From positions 124,001 to 188,000 of the forward strand of contig NZ_JAHKQD010000015.1 of NCBI RefSeq assembly GCF_018860915.1: a stretch of DNA of 64,000 nt. Direction: 5' to 3'. The stretch's first letter is position 1. Every line of letters begins with the position of its first letter. The notes below the pieces were generated by a model. That model made no database searches. It had not been told where the DNA came from and saw only the letters and a program-made list of their open reading frames with translations. Below are positions 18,913-27,854 of this stretch, in pieces. The DNA is from Colwellia sp. C2M11 (lineage in GTDB: Bacteria; Pseudomonadota; Gammaproteobacteria; Enterobacterales; Alteromonadaceae). The position numbers and the translations under genes are program-made.

Positions 18913-19230
18913 AATATATTCCTCGCTGGTTGATGATATTAATTTATGTTCTTGCTTACATTGCATTCATAAGCACCCTTTTACTATATTTAATTTTCAT
19001 TTATTAAACATCATACTTTAGAAGGAAATGAAACCGTATGACGGATGAGTTGTTCCATAATGTAACTTTTAAATCGATTGTTTAATTTTACACACCCTTT
19101 AAATAATATTTAAAAACAATGAGTTAAATTCACTTAAAAGCTACATATCATAAACTAGAAAATACCGTTAATTATGCTGTTATATATGTATATATTTCTA
19201 CATGTAATTTCCATTGTGCTTTTTACAACC
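18913..19230. other. Leader/promoter region of the pqq operon and 3' flank of the iminopeptidase gene
   Basis: About 318 bases between pqqA and the stop of the proline iminopeptidase gene, both on the minus strand. It should hold the pqqA promoter, but I cannot pick a convincing -35/-10 pair. A 4-codon frame (MNAM) at 18956-18970 has a Shine-Dalgarno only 3 bases upstream and is probably fortuitous. No gene or strong terminator is evident. Confidence 0.4.
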
Positions 19231-20208
19231 TTATTTGTTTGCTGCAAAATCGTCAGTTGCCTGTACTAAAGCATCAATGATTTTCGCTTCATTTGCAACA
19301 TGACCGGCCATTTCAATAATTGATAATTCAGCTTCAGGCCAGTGTTGCTTTAATTGCCACGCCTGCGTCAGAGGACATACCATATCATAACGACCATGAA
19401 TAATTTTTGTCGGTATATGTCGTATGCTTTTTATATTTTCAAGTAAAGGTTCATCACTAATAAAGCACTTGTTTATTGAATAATATAACTGAATAATTGA
19501 AGGGACTTTGTCGTCTTCAGCTATTTTATTTTCTTTGAAATCAACTACGTTTTGCCAATAGATAAGGTTTGCTTCCCAGTATTCTAATTTGCTAAAAATA
19601 CGGTTTGAAGTCTGAATATTATCACTGGTGAGTTGCTGATATATCATTGACAAAGGCTCTGTTACTTGTTCTAAAGGTAAACCTTTCACCAAATGACTCC
19701 ATGCATCAGGAAAGATTTTAGCCGCACCATTTGCGCTATACACCCAATCAATATCTTCAGCGCGCCCCAAAAAAACACCACGTAGTATTAAACCAGATAC
19801 GTATTGCGAAAAGTTTTTCGCATAATGTAAGCCAAGTGTCGTGCCCCAAGAGCCACCAAAAATTAGCCACTGGTCAATATTAAGGTGTTGGCGTATCGCT
19901 TCTATATCTTGAATAAGGTTAGCGGTTGTATTGTGTGCTAAAGCGCCATAAGGTCGAGAGCGCCCACAACCTCGTTGATCAAACAAAATAATATGATACA
20001 GCTTAGGATCAAAGAAACATCGATGCGATGCTCTACAACCCGAGCCTGGGCCACCGTGTAAAAAAAGCACAGGAATACCTGTTGGATTTCCACATTGTTC
20101 AACATAAAGCTGATGCTCAACAGCTGCCTCTTCATCGCCTAATTCAATATTGGCCACATTTAAGTAATAATGATGAAAAGGTTCAATAGCGGGATACAGT
20201 GATAGCAA
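19231..20208 (-). CDS. pip: Proline iminopeptidase (alpha/beta hydrolase, S33)
   Basis: A 325-residue cytosolic peptidase that removes N-terminal proline. It has the oxyanion motif HGGPGSGCRASHRCFFDP, FDQRGCGRSRPYG and the nucleophile elbow GGSWGT, followed by late catalytic Asp (HGRYDMVCP) and His (MAGHVAN). All parts of the catalytic triad are recognisable, and the length is typical of the about 320-residue bacterial enzymes. It starts 4 bases after the stop of the membrane Gfo/Idh/MocA gene, so the two are very likely cotranscribed. It lies upstream of pqqA on the same strand, with 318 bases between. Confidence 0.93.
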   Translation of the reverse strand: MLSLYPAIEPFHHYYLNVANIELGDEEAAVEHQLYVEQCGNPTGIPVLFLHGGPGSGCRASHRCFFDPKLYHIILFDQRGCGRSRPYGALAHNTTANLIQDIEAIRQHLNIDQWLIFGGSWGTTLGLHYAKNFSQYVSGLILRGVFLGRAEDIDWVYSANGAAKIFPDAWSHLVKGLPLEQVTEPLSMIYQQLTSDNIQTSNRIFSKLEYWEANLIYWQNVVDFKENKIAEDDKVPSIIQLYYSINKCFISDEPLLENIKSIRHIPTKIIHGRYDMVCPLTQAWQLKQHWPEAELSIIEMAGHVANEAKIIDALVQATDDFAANK

Positions 20209-20212
20209 TAAC

Positions 20213-22189
20213 TTATACCTTCTCTTGATGATTAAAACTGGCGATAGTATTTGCCATTACTGTTTTGTTGATTAGTGTTGGTTTATAAAAATAATTTTTA
20301 TCGTCTTTTAAAAAATCAGCCATTGTTTTCAATACATGAACTTGATTCGGATAGTCATCAAAACGCTTGTGACCCCAATCTCCAGAATTGCTAATAAATA
20401 AATCAAACAATGTCATTTGCACTGAGTATTTTATATTCTTTAATTCAGTAAATTGTGATCCCTTAGAAGTATCTAAGAAACTACCACCAAACTCAGATTT
20501 TACTTCGATTTTAGTTTTCGAGTATTTTTTCTCACCTGTCAGCTCTATCGTACAAACAAGTGTATCTAGGTTCATGTTGATTGAACCATGTTCATACGTT
20601 ATATCCATACATCGCTTTTTATTATGAGTAAATTTTCCCGCCAGTATATCGATTTCACAATTACAGCTAGTACCTGATAAACGCACTAAGCTAGCACCTA
20701 ATTCATCGGCTGAACATTTCACAATTTCAGGTATATCTTCTAATAAATACCATTCAGATTTTAATTCGGATAAGTTAACGTCTGTTTTTAGAATGTTTGC
20801 AAGCAAAGTGATCGGATGTACTAATGTTTCGTAGTAAAAACCACCGGTCTCTTTTTTTAGTGCCCAATCACGTTTATCAATGTCTTCAAGAAAAGTAATG
20901 TCTATTTTTTTTACTTCACCTAACAAGCCTTGAATATAAGCTAAGGTGCTTGGTGCAACTTTTTCATTAAGCGGTTCATTATTTACATTTACGATTGAAA
21001 TATTGACGAACCGATTATAGTTAGGATTTAACGATAGAAAGTAATTGAGAGCTATCGCTTTTTCGAGCCAATAATAGCTAAACAAGAAACCTTTACTCAT
21101 TATTGTATCAACGTTATCGGCTAGCGCCATTAGCTCTAACTCACTTCCTACAATAGGTTTTTCAACACCAAAAACAATCCCCTCTTTGCTTAAAGCATCT
21201 ATATACGTAATGTGCTCAGCAGTTGGTGTTGCGATAACAGCATAAGATGAACTCTTTTTAATATAGTCGACAATTTTTTTTGTTGTGTTACCGCCTTCCC
21301 CTGCTTCTGAGGCATCAAAATATCGAATGCCTTGATCATTTAATGCCTGTTTAAACTGCGGACAAATAGTATCGCTTGCTATTGCTATTTGTTTGTTTGA
21401 GTAAAAACCACGATCTTTTAAGGCTGGTAACATTCTTTTTTGCACAACATCCCCCGCCCCTATTATTGTAATATTTGGTCTGCGTCTAACGGGAATGGCT
21501 GGTATAAGGTTAATAATATTCGCTATGATCAGTACCGTATACATATAGCCTAATAGTGACAGCGTTAATTTAAAGTTCGCAGAAATATCATTTGTTATTG
21601 CCGGGAAGTTCAAAATTGTCGCAATCACTTCACTGACATTAACATCAATAATGCTAGCGATTAAAAAGAACTGAGTGGCGAGTACTAAGGGCAAGGTAAT
21701 AAAGTATTCAGCTTCATTAAAAATAGAAAGATGCTTTTCAATCAAAATTCTAAACAATAAGTAATAGAATATCCAAACAATTGATTCAAATAAAAAGTAG
21801 CAAAGATAAACAGTTAAAATGAGATTGGGTAATCCCTCTAGCGCAAACATAGGTTGGAATATGCCAAGGTTAATCCAGGCCATACTTTTTAAAAAATATA
21901 AAATAGCGGAAAAAGAAAATACCGCTAATAAGTAATACTCGGTATCGCGCGCATGTATATCTACTCGCTCTTTACTATCATTTATTTTAGAAGACTTATT
22001 GCGTTGTAATGCTTTGAGCAGCTGTAACAGCGAAGTAAAGCGGAATACATATATACACCAGTATACTACTTTAGCAATTAAACTATGCTTGGCTCCCCAA
22101 CTGTAAGATTCATAATGAGGTGGCGTACTAATTTTTTTGAATAAGCCCTTTTTTTCGTTATTAGCTTTATTTTTGTTAGTGCTATTCAA
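20213..22189 (-). CDS. Membrane-anchored Gfo/Idh/MocA-family oxidoreductase (unusual fusion)
   Basis: A 658-residue protein with two parts. Residues 1-230 contain about five or six hydrophobic segments (near 40-55, 84-103, 121-148, 160-182, 208-232). Residues 237-end are a dinucleotide-binding oxidoreductase: the Rossmann loop NITIIGAGDVVQKR (238-251), YAVIATPTAEH (316-326), and the family's catalytic EKP (343-345, GVEKPIVGSE). Gfo/Idh/MocA enzymes are normally soluble NAD(P)-dependent sugar or inositol dehydrogenases of about 330-400 residues, so the membrane N-terminus is odd. The substrate is unknown. It is the first gene of a two-gene unit with proline iminopeptidase. Confidence 0.75.
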   Translation of the reverse strand: MNSTNKNKANNEKKGLFKKISTPPHYESYSWGAKHSLIAKVVYWCIYVFRFTSLLQLLKALQRNKSSKINDSKERVDIHARDTEYYLLAVFSFSAILYFLKSMAWINLGIFQPMFALEGLPNLILTVYLCYFLFESIVWIFYYLLFRILIEKHLSIFNEAEYFITLPLVLATQFFLIASIIDVNVSEVIATILNFPAITNDISANFKLTLSLLGYMYTVLIIANIINLIPAIPVRRRPNITIIGAGDVVQKRMLPALKDRGFYSNKQIAIASDTICPQFKQALNDQGIRYFDASEAGEGGNTTKKIVDYIKKSSSYAVIATPTAEHITYIDALSKEGIVFGVEKPIVGSELELMALADNVDTIMSKGFLFSYYWLEKAIALNYFLSLNPNYNRFVNISIVNVNNEPLNEKVAPSTLAYIQGLLGEVKKIDITFLEDIDKRDWALKKETGGFYYETLVHPITLLANILKTDVNLSELKSEWYLLEDIPEIVKCSADELGASLVRLSGTSCNCEIDILAGKFTHNKKRCMDITYEHGSINMNLDTLVCTIELTGEKKYSKTKIEVKSEFGGSFLDTSKGSQFTELKNIKYSVQMTLFDLFISNSGDWGHKRFDDYPNQVHVLKTMADFLKDDKNYFYKPTLINKTVMANTIASFNHQEKV

Positions 22190-22347
22190 CTTATTAATGC
22201 CATTTATAAATATACAATGATCACTATAGTCTCAAAAATTCAAAGCGAGTGAAAGTAGATAATAGAAGGCCACAGCTTATTTAAAAAGCGCTAAAATTGT
22301 TGTGGTGACATTGTTAAGCTTTTGAGATATCAATTAAATAAAAACAG

Positions 22348-22378
22348 TTGACCTTACAACCATGGTAAGGTTTAACCT
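22348..22378 (+). promoter_or_regulatory. CueR-type operator/promoter of copA
   Basis: A MerR-family promoter: -35 TTGACC (22348-22353), the dyad ACCTTAC-7-GTAAGGT (22351-22371) and -10 TAACCT (22373-22378), with a 19-bp spacer. The long spacer and the dyad between the elements are the hallmark of CueR/MerR promoters, and the sequence closely resembles the E. coli copA promoter. It lies 43 bases before the copA start and the regulator gene is downstream. Confidence 0.9.
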
Positions 22379-22421
22379 AGTGTTAGTTTACAACTCAATA
22401 CACAATTTAAGTGAGAGGCTT

Positions 22422-24797
22422 ATGAATACGACAATACAACTCACAATTAACGGTATGTCCTGTGCATCATGTGTAGGGCGTGTTGAAAAGGCGCTACACA
22501 AGGTGAGCGGAGTAACGGAAGTTACCGTTAACCTAGCAACTGAAACAGCCATTATTCAAGGCAGTGCAAGTTATCATGATTTAGTGACGGCAGTTACCGA
22601 GGCTGGTTATCAAGTTCCATTAACGCTAAAGCAATTTGGAATTGGTAAAATGAGTTGTGCTTCTTGTGTTACTAGAGTCGAACAAGCCTTAGCTAAAGTA
22701 GCCGGCGTAGTTAGCGCGTCAGTCAACCTAGCGACAGAGCAGGCACAAGTAAACATACTATCTTTTGTAACCGACGAGCAATTAGAACAAGCGGTAACAC
22801 AAGCTGGTTATCTCTTTATCCCATTAAATACCGACAGTAAGTTAAACCAAACCAATAAAAGTGAGCCTTTTTATAGTAAAGCTTGGTGGCCTGTATTGGG
22901 TGCAGGCCTACTAACCTTACCATTGGTATTCCCTATGTTAGGTATGCTATTTGGTCAAGAGTGGATGTTACCGTCTTTTTGGCAATGGCTACTAGCGACA
23001 CCTGTTCAATTCTATTTTGGTGCTCGTTTTTATCGAGCTGGCTGGGGAGCACTCAAAGCAAGAATGGGTAATATGGATCTTCTAGTATCTATCGGTACAA
23101 GTGCCGCTTATGGATTATCTTTGTACTTATGGTGGACCTTTAATAGTGATCAAGGCATGCCTCACTTGTATTTTGAAAGTAGTAGTGCGGTCATCACCTT
23201 GGTTCTGTTAGGTAAATATTTAGAACACAAGGCAAAACGTCGTACTACAGAGGCCCTAAGATCGTTAGAGAACTTGAAGCCTGTTGAGGCAACAGTACTA
23301 CGTTTAAGTAAATGGCAAAAAGTCTCAGTGTCATCAGTACTGTCAGGTGAAACAGTAAAAGTAATTCCAGGTGAAAGAGTACCTGTGGATGGAGAGATTC
23401 TACAAGGAAAAAGTCACTTAGATGAAGCCTTAATTAGTGGTGAATCTGTCCCTGTCAGTAAAAAAGAAGGCGATATTGTTACAGGTGGATCTCTGAACTT
23501 AGACGGTATTCTAGAAATTCGTACTACCAATGTTGGCACCGAATCAACGTTATCTAAAATTATTCAACTCGTTGAACAAGCCCAAGGAGCAAAAGCGCCC
23601 GTACAAGCCATCGTTGATAAAGTCAGCAGTATTTTCATCCCCGTAGTTTTACTGGTTGCCATCACTACGCTATTGGTAACGGGAGTAATATTTAATGACT
23701 GGACTAGCGCTATTCTAAATGCGGTGGCCGTTCTAGTTATTGCTTGCCCATGTGCTCTTGGCTTGGCAACCCCTGCGGCTATTATGGCAGGCACAGGAAC
23801 CGCTGCCAGATTCGGTGTATTAGTTAAAGATGCCATTGCACTAGAACAAGCAAAAAATATCGACCTCGTCGTCTTTGATAAAACAGGTACCTTAACTCAA
23901 GGCAAACCTGTTTTAAATGAAATGATTGTTATCAATGGCACGGAAGCAGAAGTATTACAATTAGCTTATTCCCTACAAATAAATAGTGAACACCCTTTAG
24001 GTAAAGCCGTGGTAGACAAAGCTTTAAGTCAAGAAATTCAACCAGTAACAATAGAAGCGTTTCAAGTTGTTGCCGGTTATGGAGTAAAAGGTAATATTGG
24101 CAAAAATTTACTAATGATGGGCAGTAGTCACTGGATGCAAGAGTTGGGAATAAATCTACCAACTGAGCAAATAAAAATACCTGGAGCCTCTGTTTCTTGG
24201 TTGGCTAGCCAGCAAGCAGATGAAATAAAATTACTTGCCCTGTTTTGTTTTAATGATGAACTGAAGTCTGATGCGCTATTAGCGGTAAAAACGTTGCAAC
24301 AAGAAGGCATAAGGGTCGCTATGCTTACTGGCGACAGTCAAGCTAGTGCAACATGGGTTGCGACAAAATTACAGTTGGACGATTTCAAAGCTGAAGTACT
24401 TCCAGCAGATAAAGCTAAATATATTCGTCAATATCAAGAGCAAGGTTACCAAGTAGCTATGGTAGGTGATGGTATTAACGATGCTCCTGCCCTTGCACAA
24501 GCTGATTTAGGAATAGCAATGGCGTCGGGTACCGATGTTGCCGTTAGCGCCTCAGCTATTACTTTAATGCGTAGTAAACCAAGCTTAGTAGCCACAGCAC
24601 TAACTATTTCAAGGCTCACTTACCGTAAAATAAAACAAAACCTTTTTTGGGCCTTTATCTTCAACGCAATAGGAATACCACTTGCTGCTTTTGGTTACCT
24701 CGACCCTATTATTGCGGGTGCCGCAATGGCATTTAGTAGCTTATTTGTAGTGAGTAATGCTTTGCTATTACAACGTTGGTCAATGAAGGAGAAATAA
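22422..24797 (+). CDS. copA: Copper-exporting P1B-type ATPase CopA
   Basis: A 791-residue Cu+ pump. It has two N-terminal heavy-metal domains with GMSCASC (C14, C17) and KMSCASC (C79, C82), then transmembrane segments including the metal-binding CPC (442-444, ACPCALGLATPAA), phosphorylation site DKTGTLT (D486), HP motif SEHPLG and hinge GDGINDAPALAQADLG. The ATG at 22422 has a good ribosome binding site (GAGAGG); an in-frame ATG at 22362 lies inside the operator and is not used. The stop is 1 base before cueR. Confidence 0.97.
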   Translation: MNTTIQLTINGMSCASCVGRVEKALHKVSGVTEVTVNLATETAIIQGSASYHDLVTAVTEAGYQVPLTLKQFGIGKMSCASCVTRVEQALAKVAGVVSASVNLATEQAQVNILSFVTDEQLEQAVTQAGYLFIPLNTDSKLNQTNKSEPFYSKAWWPVLGAGLLTLPLVFPMLGMLFGQEWMLPSFWQWLLATPVQFYFGARFYRAGWGALKARMGNMDLLVSIGTSAAYGLSLYLWWTFNSDQGMPHLYFESSSAVITLVLLGKYLEHKAKRRTTEALRSLENLKPVEATVLRLSKWQKVSVSSVLSGETVKVIPGERVPVDGEILQGKSHLDEALISGESVPVSKKEGDIVTGGSLNLDGILEIRTTNVGTESTLSKIIQLVEQAQGAKAPVQAIVDKVSSIFIPVVLLVAITTLLVTGVIFNDWTSAILNAVAVLVIACPCALGLATPAAIMAGTGTAARFGVLVKDAIALEQAKNIDLVVFDKTGTLTQGKPVLNEMIVINGTEAEVLQLAYSLQINSEHPLGKAVVDKALSQEIQPVTIEAFQVVAGYGVKGNIGKNLLMMGSSHWMQELGINLPTEQIKIPGASVSWLASQQADEIKLLALFCFNDELKSDALLAVKTLQQEGIRVAMLTGDSQASATWVATKLQLDDFKAEVLPADKAKYIRQYQEQGYQVAMVGDGINDAPALAQADLGIAMASGTDVAVSASAITLMRSKPSLVATALTISRLTYRKIKQNLFWAFIFNAIGIPLAAFGYLDPIIAGAAMAFSSLFVVSNALLLQRWSMKEK

Positions 24798-24798
24798 C

Positions 24799-25206
24799 AT
24801 GGATACACTGGTCACCATAGGTAAAGCTGCTAGCTTAACAGGCATATCGGCTAAAATGATTCGCTACTATGAAGACATCGGCGTGTTAAAAAAAGCCAGC
24901 CGTACTGAGGCCGGTTATCGATTATATAATCAAACCCAATTACAACAATTGGGTTTTATCCGACGTTCGAGAAACTTAGGGTTTTCCATGGCAGAAATTC
25001 AATCACTACTGAAATTCTGGTTAGACAGTGATAGAGAAAGTCGTCAGGTAAAACAACTCGCACAAAATCATTTACAAGATATTAATGAAAAGATCTTAGC
25101 GCTAGAGAAAATGAAAACAGTGCTGCAAGAATTAGCAGATAAGTGTGATGGTGATGATAATGCTAAATGCCCAATTCTAGAAGGTTTAGCAGAGTTTTCT
25201 TCTTAG
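24799..25206 (+). CDS. cueR: Copper-responsive MerR-family regulator CueR
   Basis: A 135-residue regulator: the N-terminal winged helix (IGKAASLTGISAKMIRYYEDIGVL), LSRTEAGYR-type wing, a long dimerisation helix, and the C-terminal metal loop C-x7-C (CDGDDNAKC) characteristic of Cu(I)-sensing CueR. It overlaps nothing but starts 1 base after the copA stop, so it shares copA's copper-responsive promoter; the operator at 22351-22371 fits its expected binding site. Confidence 0.95.
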   Translation: MDTLVTIGKAASLTGISAKMIRYYEDIGVLKKASRTEAGYRLYNQTQLQQLGFIRRSRNLGFSMAEIQSLLKFWLDSDRESRQVKQLAQNHLQDINEKILALEKMKTVLQELADKCDGDDNAKCPILEGLAEFSS

Positions 25207-25320
25207 TTAATAAGCAGAAGAATAAAGTGAGAGCAGCTAATTAGCTTAAAAAAATAACTATAATATGAGAAAGTAATATTTATGTTAGTGGGTAATTTCG
25301 CTGAAAGCATTGAGGAAAAG

Positions 25321-25397
25321 TGGTGGCCCCTCAGTGATTTGAACACTGGACCTACCGATTATGAGTCGGGCGCTCTAACCAACTGAGCTAAGGGGCC
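25321..25397 (-). tRNA. tRNA-Ile2 (anticodon CAU, decoded AUA after lysidine modification)
   Basis: A 77-base tRNA with encoded CCA. The RNA starts GGCCCCUUAGCUCAGUUGG and ends with a matching 3' acceptor strand. The anticodon loop CUCAUAA has CAU complementary to positions 25361-25363. The GGCCCCU acceptor and D-arm match E. coli ileX/ileY rather than tRNA-Met, so the C34 should be converted to lysidine by TilS. The gene stands alone and is followed at lower coordinates by no obvious hairpin terminator. Confidence 0.93.
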
Positions 25398-25453
25398 ATA
25401 TACATAAGATGTATATACTTAACTGAACAATTAAAGGTAAACAGTCCAATTAA

Positions 25454-25490
25454 GCGCGAGCAGTATAAGCATTTTTTATTTTAATGTCAC
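25454..25490 (-). promoter_or_regulatory. Stable-RNA type promoter of tRNA-Ile2
   Basis: On the minus strand: -35 GTGACA (25485-25490), 17-base spacer, -10 TATACT (25462-25467), then a GC-rich discriminator GCTCGCGC (25454-25461). Transcription would start about 60 bases before the tRNA. A GC-rich discriminator is typical of promoters inhibited by ppGpp, so stringent control is likely. Confidence 0.75.
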
Positions 25491-25592
25491 CATCTGAATA
25501 GTAAAAAACAAATAAAATTGGTTTGATTGTTGTATTAATAGTCAAATTGCTTATTTGATTATTATTAACCTTATATTCTTTTCAATATTTAT

Positions 25593-25622
25593 ACTGATTG
25601 AATTAATATTAATTCAATCAGT
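25593..25622. repeat. Perfect 30-bp palindrome with no loop
   Basis: ACTGATTGAATTAAT followed directly by its exact reverse complement. It lies between the rpoD terminator and the tRNA-Ile2 promoter. It contains ATTAAT and TTGAA repeats but no recognised consensus. Confidence 0.85.
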
Positions 25623-25710
25623 TCCATTTAGCTAGAGAAGCAAGAGTTTAACAAAATCATATCATTGAATACTATTTTACTTTTACTTGGCTAACAACAG
25701 CTAAAAACAA

Positions 25711-25747
25711 AAAAAGAGTATGCTAGCTAGGCTAACATACTCTTTTT
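25711..25747 (-). terminator. Bidirectional-looking terminator after rpoD
   Basis: A 12-bp perfect stem (AAAAAGAGTATG / CATACTCTTTTT) with a 13-base loop, located 46 bases after the rpoD stop in the direction of transcription. Its A/T ends give T-runs on both strands. Confidence 0.88.
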
Positions 25748-25792
25748 CTTATCATTCAAACTCAGTTATTTGATGCTAAACAGCAATACTGC

Positions 25793-27640
25793 TTACTCAC
25801 CATCTAAGAAGCTTTTTAACTGCTCTGAGCGCGAAGGATGGCGTAATTTACGTAATGCTTTCGCTTCAATTTGACGAATACGTTCACGTGTTACATCAAA
25901 CTGCTTACCAACCTCTTCTAAGGTATGATCAGTGTTCATATCAATACCGAAACGCATTCTAAGTACTTTAGCTTCACGAGCTGTTAAACCGGCAAGTACT
26001 TCATGGGTAGCGCCTTTAAGGTTCTCTGACGTAGCAGAATCAACAGGTAATTCACCACTACCATCTTCAATAAAGTCACCTAAATGCGAATCTTCATCAT
26101 CACCAATTGGCGTTTCCATTGAAATTGGCTCTTTAGCTATTTTCAATACCTTACGAATTTTATCTTCAGGCATAATCATGCGTTCAGCTAATTCTTCAGG
26201 TGTTGGTTCACGACCCATTTCTTGTAACATTTGACGAGAAACACGATTCAATTTATTGATCGTTTCAATCATATGTACTGGTATACGAATTGTTCTCGCT
26301 TGGTCGGCAATTGAACGGGTAATTGCTTGACGAATCCACCAAGTTGCATAAGTTGAGAACTTATAACCACGACGATATTCAAACTTATCAACCGCTTTCA
26401 TCAAACCAATGTTACCTTCTTGAATTAAATCTAAGAACTGTAAACCACGGTTTGTATATTTTTTAGCAATAGAGATAACCAAACGCAAGTTGGCTTCAAC
26501 CATTTCCTTCTTCGCTCGGCGTGCTTTCGCTTCACCAATTGACATACGGCGGTTGATATCTTTAATACCATGTATATTTAGGTGTGTTTCTTCTTCAATT
26601 TGATTCAGTTTGTAGATACAACGTTCAACGTCGTGTTCAATATCAGAAAGCTTAGCTGAGTAGCTATGCCCTGCTGCTTTTTGTTCTTCAAACCAATCTT
26701 TTGATGTTTCATTACCTGGGAAGATTTTGATAAAAGTTGTTTTAGGCATACCCGCACCTACAACACAGTGCTTCATGATTAAGCGCTCTTGAACACGTAA
26801 TCGGTCCATGACACTACGCATGTTCTTCACTAATCTATCAAATAATTTAGGTATTAAACGGAATTCTTTAAATACTTCGGCGACGTCATCAATTGCTTCT
26901 TGCGCATCTTTGTGACCACGACCTTTTTTCTCAATAATCTTGTTGGCTACTTCGTACACATCACGCAGAGCCATAAATTTTTCACGTGCTAATTCAGGAT
27001 CAGGACCGGTATCTTCTTCATCCTCATCTTCATCATCAACATCACTGTCGTCTTTATCTTCATCATCTAAATCTTCTTTTGATAATTCAGATCCAACATG
27101 TGTAGCTGCTGCGGCAACTTCTTCGTCTTCGGCATCAGGGTCTAAAAAGCCGACAATAATGTCTGTTAAACGTACTTCTTCCGCTTCAAAGTTATCCCAC
27201 ATTTCCAATAAATAATTGATCGCAGGTGGATATTCAGAAACACTATGTTGTACTTCTTTAATACCTTCTTCGATACGCTTGGCAATAACAATTTCGCCTT
27301 TACGTGTCAGTAATTCTACTGTACCCATTTCTCGCATGTACATGCGAACAGGGTCAGTTGTACGGCCAATTTCACTTTCTACGGTTGCTAATGCCTGTGC
27401 TGCGGCTTCTGCAGCATCTTCATCGGTATTAGCTTCGCTCATCATTAACGTATCTGCATCAGGGGCATTTTCAAAAACTTGAATTCCCATGTCGTTAATC
27501 ATGCTAACAATATCTTCGACTTGGTCTGAATCGATAATATCTTGTGGTAGATGATCGTTAACTTGCGCAAACGTTAAATAACCTTGCTCTTTACCTTTGG
27601 TTATTAAATCTTTCAATCTAGATTGAGGAGCTTGTTCCAT
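25793..27640 (-). CDS. rpoD: RNA polymerase primary sigma factor sigma-70
   Basis: A 615-residue housekeeping sigma. It has region 1.1, [11 protein letters not shown] (1.2), a non-conserved region with an acidic stretch (about 188-212), the region 2 block ([45 protein letters not shown]), region 3 and region 4 with the -35 reader ([28 protein letters not shown]) ending in LKSFLDGE. Length matches E. coli RpoD (613). It lies 214 bases downstream of dnaG on the same strand, the remaining part of the macromolecular synthesis operon. Confidence 0.98.
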   Translation of the reverse strand: MEQAPQSRLKDLITKGKEQGYLTFAQVNDHLPQDIIDSDQVEDIVSMINDMGIQVFENAPDADTLMMSEANTDEDAAEAAAQALATVESEIGRTTDPVRMYMREMGTVELLTRKGEIVIAKRIEEGIKEVQHSVSEYPPAINYLLEMWDNFEAEEVRLTDIIVGFLDPDAEDEEVAAAATHVGSELSKEDLDDEDKDDSDVDDEDEDEEDTGPDPELAREKFMALRDVYEVANKIIEKKGRGHKDAQEAIDDVAEVFKEFRLIPKLFDRLVKNMRSVMDRLRVQERLIMKHCVVGAGMPKTTFIKIFPGNETSKDWFEEQKAAGHSYSAKLSDIEHDVERCIYKLNQIEEETHLNIHGIKDINRRMSIGEAKARRAKKEMVEANLRLVISIAKKYTNRGLQFLDLIQEGNIGLMKAVDKFEYRRGYKFSTYATWWIRQAITRSIADQARTIRIPVHMIETINKLNRVSRQMLQEMGREPTPEELAERMIMPEDKIRKVLKIAKEPISMETPIGDDEDSHLGDFIEDGSGELPVDSATSENLKGATHEVLAGLTAREAKVLRMRFGIDMNTDHTLEEVGKQFDVTRERIRQIEAKALRKLRHPSRSEQLKSFLDGE

Positions 27641-27854
27641 TGACGAGTGTCCACCTATGTCTGGTATATATTACTGTTAAAAAACAATATTGTAAAAATG
27701 GGGTAGTAAAAATTGCACAAATAAATTAGGCGGGAGATTATAGCGAGTTTTTCACTCGATTTCCACCATTGAATTCATGTATTAAGTCTCTACTTATTTT
27801 TAAATAACAATTCAAATCAACTAAAGTATAGTTACTAAAACCCGTTATGTGTAG

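Noticed and set aside
18956-18970. Four-codon leader frame (MNAM) upstream of pqqA
   Set aside because: The Shine-Dalgarno is only 3 bases from its ATG and there is no attenuator structure next to it.
22362-22421. Upstream in-frame ATG for copA at 22362
   Set aside because: It lies inside the CueR operator; the ATG at 22422 has the ribosome binding site and the normal N-terminus.
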